Part shown: one piece after another, positions 34,288 through 45,198 of the stretch
How positions within the stretch are numbered: position 1 is the first letter of the stretch
Layout: every line of letters begins with the position of its first letter
From: Rhabditoides inermis
Lineage: Eukaryota; Nematoda; Chromadorea; Rhabditida; Rhabditidae
Reading direction: 5' to 3'
DNA: 64,000 nucleotides
NCBI GenBank assembly: GCA_963966185.1
Contig: CAWZYM010000146.1
Location: 35,001-99,000 of the forward strand
The notes under the pieces: generated by a model
The model's input: only the letters and a program-made list of their open reading frames with translations
What the model was told of the DNA's origin: nothing
Database searches by the model: none
Made by a program: the position numbers and the translations under genes

Positions 34288-36253
34288 TGATGTGCAGCTT
34301 CGAGCCCTCCTATCTGCTACCGGCTGCCCTGCCGACTCGCAGTCCCCCAAGCTCGCCTCTCTGATTCAATCGGCGGTGACACCAACGCGACCGTAAGTGC
34401 AACGGTGTCTCTCCGTCACTCTCTCCTCGTCCCTCTTTTTCTCTATGTCACCCCTCTTTCTGCTTTGCTCAGTTTTGGTTCACTTCGTATGGTTTCAGAT
34501 GCTGACGAACACCGGAGCTGCAGACGCTGCTGCCTCCGTCATCCATGTAGACAAAGAGGGCTACAAGACGTAGGTTTCATCGCGTTTTGTCTTACAGGCG
34601 AACATGGAACAATTTGATATGTGTACGTCATAGTGGAATCTAATGTAGCCACAGAGGATAGTTTATGCTGTTTATATTTATACATATATACATTTCTGTA
34701 CATCTGTTTTGCAAGTCTTTCTGAAAGGCTGCTGACAGGGCGTTCAAAGATCTCAAGGAGGATCAGTTGCGTCTCAATTTGATTGCGCTCGTCGAGGTAT
34801 GCGTCTCTTCGGGTTCCGCGTTTTGACACTGCCACTTTTCAGAACCTTTTTACAAGAAGAAGTTCGCTGTCCCGTGCAACTTCAACCCGCTTCTTATCTC
34901 GCCCACCCAGAACCTCGACTTTCTGACTCGGACGCGTGAGTTTTTATCTATTCACATAATTCACAATACAAGGAGGTGATGTTAGATTTACGGTAGGCAC
35001 GATTCGGTTTACGGTGCAAATTATGTAAACAGCTAGTGTGATTATGAATGCGGCAGACGATGTTAGCTACACGGTTACGGTATGAGTAAATATAGATTTG
35101 GTAGATAGAGTTAGGTTTGCAGTAGACATGGTGTATGATGGGTAATGTTTGTAGCTGGATCGTACTCGCGTGTTTATAGTTACCGCCGCGCGGTCTATGA
35201 CGGGCGAAAACGTTCTGGTTGACGCCGCCTTCTCTCGATGGGCTTCACTATTGCGCGAGAAAGCGAACGCTGCCGAGGAAAAGGTACGAGGCCAGAGCTA
35301 CGTTCTTCTTTAGCTTTATTGATTCCAGAAGCCGTTCACGCTCGACTCGGCGGTGAAGACGGAGGTGGAGTCGGCGGCGAGCAGTGAGTGAACATTTCAT
35401 TTTTCGTTAGGAATACGGTAGATTTCACTAGGTATACAGTAGATGTAATTATACAGTATGTTGCCGCAAAATTTTCCTTCTTGACTGATCGAATGCTACA
35501 AGCTTTGACCAGAGTGGGTTACATGTGTTTGAGGGGTGCACGAGGGACTAGCTGTCACGCTTTTGAGGATTGTCAGGGAGACATCGAAATACTCCCGATT
35601 CGAGCTTCTCACTCCATATCCTCCTGCACTGCTTGATTCTACTGTTTCGATGCAGGTCATCGCACTCATGTGCCTCTCCGGCTACTGTCGGTAGGTTGGA
35701 GAAGGGATGCGCAGGGGTAACTAGGATAAAAAATACAGTGAGAGAGACATGTTTGTTGTTTTCAGTGAGGCCATGTTGATGAGTCGCGTGCTTGAATCTG
35801 CTGCACGCGAGCTAACAGAACCCTACCTCAAGGCATTCATCCAGAACCACGACACGTTCGAGGATGTGCATGTGAAACATTCGGGATTATACTGACATGT
35901 AACGTACATGGACAACGTGTCACTTGCTGGAAAACGAGCGGATTGGTGAGCGGTTCGGTCGACCTCGCCGACCTCAGCAAGTGGAGAGGCGTGTTCAAGA
36001 TGGCACACAGTGTGAGTGTATGGAGTATGGATAGTGGAATGACCGCAATTACAGAAGCACTCTGCGTGTATCATTCTAACGTGTTTTGCGCATGTCCCAG
36101 TCTACCAGCTGACCGAGTATGTGCCTTTGGCGACCGCCAACGCCATATACTACCATGACTACATCCACAAGGATCTCCTCAAGGCGAGTTACTGTATCAT
36201 TTTCCACACAGTCGTCGACAGTCATAAAAACGACGTCGTATATATGACAACAT

Positions 36254-36334
<81 letters not shown>

Positions 36335-38060
36335 TATAGATAGTTTGGTTGTTTTCTTATTTTCAGAAGTTCATCGTGACGGTCCGGTCATCGGGCAACC
36401 CCTCTGTCGACAGGATTGATCTACAGCGCCACGTCTACTCGACACTGTTGACTCACTCGAACTTCACTCTGTCGTCCAGTGCTTGTGAGTAGCGTCGCAT
36501 TGATTCGATTTGTGACGTTGGCTGTTGCAGTGTCCATCTTTGAACTGATCGAGTCGTACGCTGCTGACGACGAAGACGGTCCGGTCTGGAAGAGGCTTCT
36601 GTCGCCCGAAACAAGCAAAATGGAGGCGCGCCGTTTGCTGTCGGCGATCCCGACTCTTCCGCCCCTCGCAACACATCGTTTACGTCCGAGCCGGCACCAG
36701 CCACTCCACTGGACCCGTTCCATGAGAGTCCCGAGGTACGCTCTATTCTATCATTCATCGATCACCAGTCTTGTTCAGTTCGTCTGCTTGCAAGAGCTTG
36801 TTCGTGTCTTCCTGCGTTTGCATGCGGGCGAGAACGCGCTTTCTGCAACTGCTGTGCTCACGGCGAACGCATTCGGCCGTGCTGCCGATGCTATTCTTCG
36901 CGCATTGATTGGTAAGAAGTTCTGCATACTGTATACTTCATCGTACTGTTAACCATTGGTCAGCTGAGTACAGTACTAATTTTCTCTTATTTTCAGGATT
37001 CTCGGAGCCGGAAAACGTATGTTTTCGCGCCGTGTTCCGATCCTTGTCCAAGAAAACGCAGGCGAAGTGAGCCGACTTCACCGAAAATCTAAATAGTTCC
37101 GATTATAACAATGTTTTACATCATAAATTGGGTCTCCATCCCGCCAAAACAAATTCGGATGATTTGCAGGTTAACGTTTCCATATATTCTGTAAGAAATG
37201 ATGACATGGGTGTTTGCGCACACCATTCCGACGCCATGAGCGCGTTAGCGCGCAAGTGGTTTTGCGCGGGAACCAGCTATTGTCAAATCAGCTGTTCCGT
37301 TTCACGTTCTTGTTTTTGTTCAATTTATCAAATGTATTGGGTTTTTAATATCGTATTGTGTTTTGTATGTTCATTTATCGACATAGTCGTGTGTAGCTCC
37401 TTTTGAAACGCTAGTCAACAAGAATACGTTGTCGAAAGTTCTGGAATCATGAATTATCGCAAATTATCGCAATTATCATCTTTCCTTTTCTATTGTTGCG
37501 TAATCAATGTCATGTTTTAAATTTGTTGCTATAGGACTGTTGCTTCGTTTTTCGTCACGTGAGCGCATCCTGTGAACTTGCTGCTATCGGCGGTCCTAGC
37601 GCATGTGCCAGGTTGATGGCGGCACACAGACAGCGGCGGTAAGCGTGGAGTTTGACCAGGTTTACTAATTATTTATTAATTATAGTGTTTGATGATTGTA
37701 ATATGTAATATGACTCGTCTACGTGTTATAACTGATGCATGATTGCAGGAGGTTTCGTACACGCCGCACTCGTCGGTCGTCGCATCGCAAGCACAGCACC
37801 AGGTCTTCGTCAAGCACGTCTCCTGCTTTCTCAAGGTAAACAACATGTTTTAATATACCTTATCTTGTTCACAAACGATTGCAATCCATGAATTATATTT
37901 CAATTGAAAAATGTTCCATCTTATGATGGAATTTGTGTGAAACGTACATATTGCAGGTTGAGTCTTCACTCTCCGCTCCCCGCTTCCCATCGTCACGCGC
38001 TCACCAAGAACAACATTTCCGTCTCCGTAGACGAAACTGCGTTTTTGTTCGCTTTGAAAT
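34288..38060 (+). CDS. unidentified multi-exon gene, possibly decaying
   Basis: A series of exon-like segments with good splice sites but no family I recognise. Main pieces: 34288-34392, 34500-34568, 34740-34797 (AFKDLKEDQLRLNLIALVE), 34857-34935, 35155-35283, 35329-35383 (KPFTLDSAVKTEVESAAS), 35657-35693, 35766-35870 (ARELTEPYLKAFIQNH), 36112-36183 (LTEYVPLATANAIYYHDY), 36367-36486, 36530-36732, 36778-36912 (QELVRVFLRLHAGENALS), 36997-37070, 37750-37835, 37956-38060. The composition suggests an alpha-helical cytosolic protein. Within 36530-36732 the best frame changes from SIFELIESYAADDEDG to GDPDSSAPRNTSFTSEP, and the 34935/35155 junction does not keep frame. Either my model is wrong or the gene is a pseudogene. 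The intron after 36183 has a GC donor. An AATAAA overlaps the final TAA near 38057. Confidence 0.45.
36256..36330. repeat. (AT)n microsatellite at a duplication breakpoint
   Basis: A 75-bp TA run in an intron of the unidentified gene. The 1.5-kb segment duplicated at 45199-46705 begins exactly at its right end, and the second copy is also preceded by a TA run. Confidence 0.97.
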
Positions 38061-38275
38061 AAACTTGGAAATCTTGTATTGATCGATGCTGCGCATGAAT
38101 TTGGGAATGTGATATTGATGTACTGACAATTGTCCATGAATGAAAAATTGATGTGGGTTCTAGGATACAACGGTGTTTGATTGTTCTGTTCTGTTTCTTT
38201 CAAAGTGAAATACGTTTCAACGTGCGTTCAATTTCTTCGATTTCCGCCAGCAGTCAAATCAGTCCACGGTTGCGC

Positions 38276-38346
38276 ATGCCAGCTACATGTCTCTTTGGCG
38301 CAGCTAATTAGACAGGCGCCTCTCACGCTGAGGGTCGCGGGTTCGA
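38276..38346 (+). pseudogene. tRNA-like sequence (possible SINE head)
   Basis: An A-box-like TGGCGCAGCTAATTAG (38294-38309) is followed at the right distance by a perfect B-box, GGTTCGAATCC (38340-38350). The T-stem has mismatches and the acceptor ends do not pair. Position 33 of the anticodon loop would be C rather than T, so it is not a working tRNA. It is either a tRNA pseudogene or the RNA polymerase III promoter head of a SINE continuing to about 38450. Confidence 0.45.
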
Positions 38347-38620
38347 ATCCACCTTGCTGTTTTGCGTGTGCAAGCGTGTGCAAGCGTGGCTGCTTGGCAC
38401 TAGGCCAAGTGACGGGTCCAACTTTCAAGCTCCGCCCTTTTCTGGCATATTAAAGACGACTTTAGTGAGTCCCATTTTCTAACAACTAGTTACAACTTTC
38501 GTATCGATTAAAATCAGACTACCAGACTTGCTACGAGTTCCTTGAGTAATATGTGATGTGTGTTATACGGATGTGGTTTGTAAAACTCGTTCGCAGTTGT
38601 ACAATAAAATATTTCATCAG

Positions 38621-40122
38621 GTCGGGTGTCTCTGTGGTTGTTTGCGACACGATCGGAGCTGCGTCGAGCACGCCCAACCGCCTCACAGCCGGCTCGGACG
38701 CCTCGGCAGATACTCTCTCGCACTCCACAGCGGTTTCTGGATCGAAGCGCAGCAATTCGTCGGTTGCCTTGCTGCACACTGCGCTCCACAATATGTCATT
38801 CCAGGTGCGTATTGTTTCTCGGTAGCCTCGAGATGAAGTGTACTTGGTGGGGTCTAGATCAGGGAATCACGTTTGAAAATGAGAGTAATACTGAGTAATG
38901 CACTCTAGTCGACCGCGTAGACATACACAACACCTCATTGTTGGCCAGGATCAGGATGACACATTCGACGACAGCGCTGCATCGCCTCTTCTCCGAACCG
39001 CCTGCCAAGCATCCGGTCATCTGTCGCAGAATGGTTCCATGCAAGACGACGGCGACCTCTCATACACCGCCATCTCCTATGCACTTCCGGAAACGGTACA
39101 TCATGTTTTTCCTCCACTTGTCTATCATTTTTTTGTCTTATCAATTATTTGCAGCAGGGCGATCTCAACAGGTGGCGCGAGGCGATTGCCAGTCTGCCAA
39201 ACGGGGTGAGAGAGAAAGAGAAAGAGAAAGAGAAAGAGAGAGAGAGAGAGGGGGGGATAGGAAGGGATAGTGGAAGAGAGCGTGAGTTAGGGAGAAAGAA
39301 GTGAGAGAGGTGATAGTGTTGTGAAAGTGTGAAAGTTGTATTGCAGGACAAGTGGAAAGACGAAGTGATTCTGATGGTGTCCCTCTGCGGGGCCCCCGAT
39401 GGACACTACAGCATCAAGGACCTCGACAAGCTCATTCGGTAGTTTATGACTGAGAACAAGCGGCCAATGAATTCGTTAGTCGATATTACTTCTTATATTG
39501 GATGATATTACTGAAAGTATATTGTATATATATATATATACATATATAAGAATACGTTAGTCCCGAGATGGTATATGTTTAACAGATTTGAGGATACGGT
39601 AAACCATTTTCAGGGCACAGAAAGCATTGCTGTACCGGGAAAGCGATGTGCTCACCAACAAGGGCGCAATTGTCAGCGAGAAAAGAGGTCGTCAGGTCGG
39701 TTTCCCTTCTTCCCACTTATTCAGTAACAGCGATAGTAAAACGGACAGTTTGCGATGGCCGGTGGCGCACAAGTTATACTGTTAATAGACTTTTTTTTGC
39801 AAGGAAAGAGTCGTTTGTTATCATACCCTTCAGAAATTGTTCGCACTGAGTGGCCTGCCGTGTTGCAGTTCTACCGACGGAAAGGCTGTGCTGTTGAGCT
39901 CATTATTTCGTTTTTATTCAATTGGTTATCTCATCTCACTCTTTCTCAGACAGCATCGGTTGCCGTCTCTCTCCCGTTTCTGTCGCGCCGCCAGCAGAGC
40001 GACCTCGATTTCCCTCCCCGCCCCACTCTCTCCCGGTCGGAGCAAAATGTTTCGCCAGATACGGAGGCAGCCAAGGCAACTTCCTGCCTGCCCTCGTGAT
40101 AGAAGAGTGAGTCGCTTCACTT

Positions 40123-40169
<47 letters not shown>

Positions 40170-40515
40170 CTCTTTCTCTTTCTTTTGCACTGTTCCAATG
40201 AATACGGTTAGTTCATGCCTTTCTCTTGCAGGGCGGACTCGATGGACCGGCTGATGATCCAGTTTGTGCACCCGCCGGCTCCCGGAGTGAGGCGCGAGTG
40301 GATCGTGTTTCAGAAGACGGGCACTGTGCCATTCGGACTGCTCGATAGTGGCATGGGGGTAGGGAGAGAAAGGAAGAGAGACAGGGGGAGAGAAACTATG
40401 TCTGCAGGTGCTGATGATCGACGAAAACGGCAACTTCGAGGAGGGAAGGCTCACCTCGCTGCCGGAGCCGGACGAGATGGCAGGACGTCACCATCGGACG
40501 GGAGCGCCGGTCGTG

Positions 40516-40557
<42 letters not shown>

Positions 40558-40758
40558 CTGTCTTTCTGTTTATCTGTCTTTCCCTCTCTCTCTCTTCCTC
40601 CCCCCCCTTTCTTTCTCTTTCCCTCTTTCCCTCCCCCCCTCTCTCTTTCCCCCCTCTCTCTTTACACGGGCGTTTTGTAGTGTTCGCTGGAACAAGATGG
40701 CTCTCGGTGCGTCAGTCGCCGACGCACTTGCTGCGACCTGTCGAGCAGGGACGGAGTG
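38621..40758 (+). CDS. unidentified multi-exon gene, possible Tudor-like region
   Basis: About nine exons with clean splice sites: 38621-38804 (Ser/Thr/Ala-rich), 38949-39095 (acidic, DQDDTFDDSAASPLLRTAC), 39155-39205 (GDLNRWREAIASLPNG), 39346-39440 (DKWKDEVILMVSLCGAPDG), about 39615-39696, about 39950-40107 (PVGAKCFARYGGSQGNFLPA), 40233-40357 (FVHPPAPGVRREWIVFQKTG), 40407-40513 (MIDENGNFEEGRLTSLPEPD), and a last exon from either 40681 or 40712 ending about 40758. The VGAKCFARY...GNFLPALVIEE segment resembles the strand pattern of Tudor/chromo-barrel folds, but that is a weak guess. It may be a separate gene or the 3' part of the gene to its left. AATAAA near 40950 is a plausible end. Confidence 0.5.
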
Positions 40759-41851
40759 AGGCGACTGTCTCGTCTTCATACCATCCCCCGTCTTCATTCA
40801 TGCCTTACAGTACCTCTCCTCTTTTACACTCTTAAATCATTATATCACTCACAGTGCACGTTCCCCTTATAACCGTATATAGACAGTAGACGTTTCTGCA
40901 AGTCACATAGATGTTGGTATTGATATAGATATATAGTTTGATGCGCATAATAAACCTTTTAGAGGCGTCCACGCTACTTTACGCGGTTATTCTGAGAGAC
41001 TCCGCAAATTGGGTGTTGGGTCCCGAAAAACTCGAGTCCGGTGATTAATCAATGATGTAACTAGTCTATTCAAGGTTTGTCATCATTATCCATCGTTTGA
41101 TGCAGATCAATGACAAAAATCTCCCACTTATACCCGGCTTACCTCCGACTAACTCCCTATTCACTCACGAATATCTAACGTATAAATAGTAAATAAGTGG
41201 AAACGAGTAGTTAGTGGAATAGAATAGAATAGCGTAATCAAAAAAATCACGGTTATCCTACTACTTACCACTAGCATACTGCTTAGTACTTACACCTGCA
41301 TTCCCTTCTTGAGATCTCTTGGAAGATGATGAAGTCATTTATTGAAAACAAACAAAACAATTGCTCGACGTGAGAGTTTGCGAATGCGTGTCTGAGGAGA
41401 CTTGAGAGACATCATGAGGGCCGGCTTGCCGAACAGCATCACAACCTGCAGCCAAGTGATCATCTTCATACATTCTCTTTGTCGAACGGTGGACTCTTTA
41501 TCCCTTTTACTCACCAAAAGTTCAATCTGGACGTTTAACCGACGGCGCTATTCGAGAGGGAAATGCACACAGTGTACTCGGCATGTCCCTTCGACAGATC
41601 GTTCGACAGGGTCGAGGTCGGCGATGTTGTGATCTGTGACTGCGAGTCTAACAAGGAGTGTCGTTTAGGTCACAGAAGCCGATGGTGACCAAATTGATAT
41701 CAGAGATACCCTAGGAAGTCACTAGTCGAAAACCGTTTTCAAATCCACATGACCGGCCATACGTTTGAAGATATTTACGTTTCAAACTTTGGAGCTAAAC
41801 CGTGTGGATTGCTTTTGCGGCCTGTCACTCCATTCGCGCGAGCTGTGAAAC

Positions 41852-41925
41852 AGCGGCGGTGGCCTAGTGGATAGAGCGGCTGTCTGTCAAGCGGTAGGGT
41901 ATGGTTCGCTCTCCGGTTATACTTT
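41852..41925 (+). pseudogene. tRNA-like sequence with Asp-type anticodon (possible SINE head)
   Basis: GGTGGCCTAGTGGATAGAGC provides an A-box and D-arm. CTGTCAA would be an anticodon loop with GTC, and GGTTCGCTCTCC a degenerate B-box. The anticodon stem can form only with several G-T pairs and the T-arm is poor. I read it as a decayed tRNA or tRNA-derived SINE fragment. Confidence 0.4.
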
Positions 41926-41957
41926 TCATTTTGCCGATTCTTTGCGGACTTGTACTT

Positions 41958-42067
41958 TAGACGTGGCGCTGTAGATCAATTCTGTCGACAGAGGGGTTGC
42001 CCGATGACCGGACCGTCACGATGAACTTCTGAAATTAAGAAAACAACCAAACTATCTATAAACTATA
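41958..42067 (-). repeat. inverted copy of a host exon/intron fragment (36331-36440)
   Basis: About 110 bp is the reverse complement of 36331-36440, covering the end of an intron and the start of the KFIVTVRSSGNPSVD exon, with about two mismatches. It abuts the (TA)n run to its right. Together with the direct copy starting at 45199 it forms an interrupted palindrome around the retrotransposon. Confidence 0.85.
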
Positions 42068-42075
42068 TATATATA

Positions 42076-42141
<66 letters not shown>

Positions 42142-42145
<4 letters not shown>

Positions 42146-44522
42146 CCGGATTTTCGACTCCTGGATTGCATGTGAGGACGGCTCCGAGATAGCGGAACTG
42201 GTCTACCACCTCTATAGCACGTCCTTTGAGTGTGAGGTTGGGTTGCAGCCGGTTGGACATGGCTACAGTCTTCGTAGGCGAGATCTCCAGGCCGACCTTG
42301 TTGCTGGCCTCGCTGAGTTGATCGATCATCTCCTGAGCGGCCTTGCTGCTTCTTGCTATAATGGCGATGTCGTCCGCATATGAAAGGTGAGAGATGTACT
42401 CCCCGTTCACTTTCACTCCTTTGTCTTCCCACGGTAGTTGGCGGAAGATTTGCTCGAGTACGCAGTTGAAGATGGCAGGAGATAGCACGCATCCTTGACG
42501 AGCGCCACGTTCTATATCCACTGCAACCAGGGTGTTGTTGACTTTGATGGACGATGTCGCACTTCCATAGACGCTTTTCAAGAGATTCACATATCGACTG
42601 TCTACTCCGTGTGAACTCAATCCATTCCACATCGCTTCCCATTCGATCGAATCGTAGGCCTTCTTGAAATCGACAAACACCAGAACGATGTCGCTGTGGT
42701 AGTTGTTGCTTGCGTAGATCAATTCGTTGAGCGTGTGGATATGCTCCGTCGTGCCATAGTCGCGCCGGAAGCCGGCCTGTGTGTTTGGCTGCTCCGAGTC
42801 CAGTTGTTTTTCTATTCGGCCTAGCAGAATCCGCGTGAACAGTTTGTAGACAGCCGGAAGGACAGAGATTGGGCGATAGTTGCCTAGGTCCTCGAGATCT
42901 CCTTTCTTCGGGACGAGTGTTGTGATCGAGTCGGCGAACGAATCGGGAATGCGTCCAGCGTCGAGAATGTCGGTGAAGAGATTGCAGAGTGGTTTGGTAA
43001 TCAATTCGGCAGCCTGCTGCAGCATCATGTTCGAAAGACGGTCGTGTCCACCAGACGTATTCGTCTTCATTTGTGCAAGATGGTGTAGCACTTCACTCCG
43101 TAGAATGGGTAGGAGATAATGTGGAGGCGGCCGCTGTTGCTCCATCACTTGCTGCTTCTTCTTATAGAGGTCCTCGAAGAAGTTCTTTGTACATGTGATC
43201 AATTCTGGCGGATTGGTAGTGGTGGATCCGTCAGCTCGTTTCAACTTCCATAGACGCGGAGTAGATACAGTCTCGAAGATCTTTTTAGACGAGAGAGTGT
43301 GGTAGTACTTCTCGAGTAGACGGGCTCTGCAGTCGTCTTGTAGGGAGAGACGAAGCAGTTTCCTGACAGTGACAAGTTCTATTCTCGATCGAGCATCCGT
43401 GCGAGCCATCAGCGAGTGACGGAGGGTGAAGAGGTCGAGTGTCTTCTGAGTGAGTCGTTGCGGCGCTGGCACTTGTGATGTTGAAGAGGAGGCTGCTCTT
43501 TTGAGAACTTCTCTTAGACGGTCGTATTGATCTTCTAAGCTGCCTCTTGTACCGTTGTCGATGGAGCGGCTTATGATGTCTTTGTAGTCGGCCCAATTGG
43601 TCACAGGATTGGTGTTCTTTTCCCTCTTCTTTTTCTTTTTGAGTGCAGATAACTTCACAATCATGCGAGCAGGGCGGTGAGGAGAGTCGAAGTTGAATCG
43701 GTTGATAGCATCTACGCTGACGATGAATCGGGGCGAACGGACAAGGAACATGTCGTAGACGGACAGGGTACCATTCGGAGAGCGATACGTCCACCGTTTC
43801 CCAGGGCGTTTCTTTCTGAAGGTGTGGGCGAACATCCATCCTTCGCTGCTTGCCCATTCTACCAGTTCCGTCCCTCTTGCGTTCCTCGTACCGTAGCCAA
43901 ATGGCCCGATGCTCGGTTCAGCACTGTGTTCTTTTTTTCCAATCTTCGCATTGTAGTCGCCTCCAATGATAGTGCACTTCTTTCTTCTCCCTTCGTTGCA
44001 CTTCGCCTTCGTCTCTTTCGTTGCGGATTTTAGCGTTCGTTCATAATCAGCAGATGACTTGTCACCAGTCGGCATGTAGACGGCGATCAGCCTAATGATG
44101 GCATCCCCATTTCGAATATCGACTCGTGCGCAGCGGTCGTTGACGGGGGCGAATTGATCGATGGCGTCTGCCCACCGTTTGTTGATGATGAAGCCGGTGC
44201 CTCTCCTGCTGGTAGTTCCGCCCGAATTGAGAAGAACGTGTCCGCCATTCAAAGTCTCCTGCGACACCCCCTTCTTCCACGTCTCCGTCAGGATGATAAA
44301 GTCGAAGTGGATGAGAGTGAGGGCAGCGACCAGAGTAGTGAGACGAGCAGCGTGCAGTGAGTTGGCATTGAGGTTAAGGATGGTGAGCCGCGAGCGGTCA
44401 TCATGGTGTGTCATACTTCTCCTCCGTGACGTGGTTCTAGAGAAGGATTCCTGTCGACTCACGGCATTCCAGTGCGACAACAGAAATTGCAGGGCGACCG
44501 GTCAGCACGGGGGAAGAAATGG
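42142..44522 (-). mobile_element. RTE-type non-LTR retrotransposon, inverted 5' segment (endonuclease + reverse transcriptase)
   Basis: One long open frame from the Met at 44480 down to about 42143. The apurinic-type endonuclease comes first (LNANSLHAARL, ILTETWKKGVS, GDYNAKIGKK, GYGTRNARGTELVEWA). The usual S-D-H triad near its end reads SPH (DSPHRPARM), so the endonuclease may be impaired. The reverse transcriptase follows: LVPKKGDLEDLGNYRPISVL, QAGFRRDYGTTEHIHTLNEL, FVDFKKAYDS, GARQGCVLSPAIFN and catalytic YADD in SYADDIAI. The frame then runs into (TA)n after NPEI, where the polymerase C-terminus should continue. The missing part is on the other strand at 44523-45107. Domain order and single-ORF design fit the RTE clade. 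Confidence 0.9.
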
Positions 44523-45170
44523 GAAAATCCGGAAATCGCAAGACGAATCGCCAGCGGCTGGGGAGCGTTCGAGAAGCACCGTCACTTCCTGCGAGGAAAG
44601 AATGTGCCGCTGTACATGAAACGACGCGTCTTCAACACCTGTGTCATCCCAAGTCTGCTCTATGGTGCGGAATGTTGGTCTCTGAAGGAGAAAGAAAAGT
44701 GGAAGCTGGTGCGAGCTCAAAGAAGAATGGAACGAGCAATACTAGGAGTCACTCTTCTTGACCGAAGTCGACACTCGGAGATAAGAAAGCAAACAAAGCT
44801 GACTGACATTCGTCATTTAGCCACGAAAAGGAAGACGAAGTGGGCACAACGACTGGCTCAATCTGAAGATCGATGGAGCCGTAAATTGACTGACTGGTAT
44901 CCAAAGGAGAAGAAGAGAAGGCAGGGACGTCCCCCGAACAGATGGAGCAAGGACCTCGAGGACATGATGCTGTACTCTGGCCGAGGAAAGAAGAAGCGTG
45001 CGACGAGAAGGCTGCATCCTATCTACGGAAGCAACTGGCAGAGGATGGCACGAGAAGACCCGCACCAATGGACGATCATCATGGACCCAGCAAGACTTAC
45101 AGACTAAACCTATCTACGTTTGATATAACCTGTCACATCTGTCTTTGATTCTGGAAATAAATACTTTAAT
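44523..45170 (+). mobile_element. 3' segment of the same RTE element, sense orientation
   Basis: It starts with a 14-bp sequence (GAAAATCCGGAAAT) also present, inverted, at 42142-42155, where the opposite-strand frame breaks off. The frame continues exactly the interrupted protein: NPEIARRIASGWGAFEKH, then RRVFNTCVIPSLLYGAECW (conserved tail of RTE polymerases), and ends with a stop at 45105-45107. A short 3' untranslated tail ends with AATAAATACTTTAATACTTT, the short-repeat tail typical of RTE elements, and then enters (TA)n target sequence. Confidence 0.88.
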
Positions 45171-45198
45171 ACTTTAATATATATATATATATATATAT

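Noticed and set aside
36421..36758. Minus-strand open frames of about 100 codons, repeated at 45289-45626
   Set aside because: They lie opposite a plus-strand exon with splice sites. Their repetition reflects the DNA duplication, not protein conservation.
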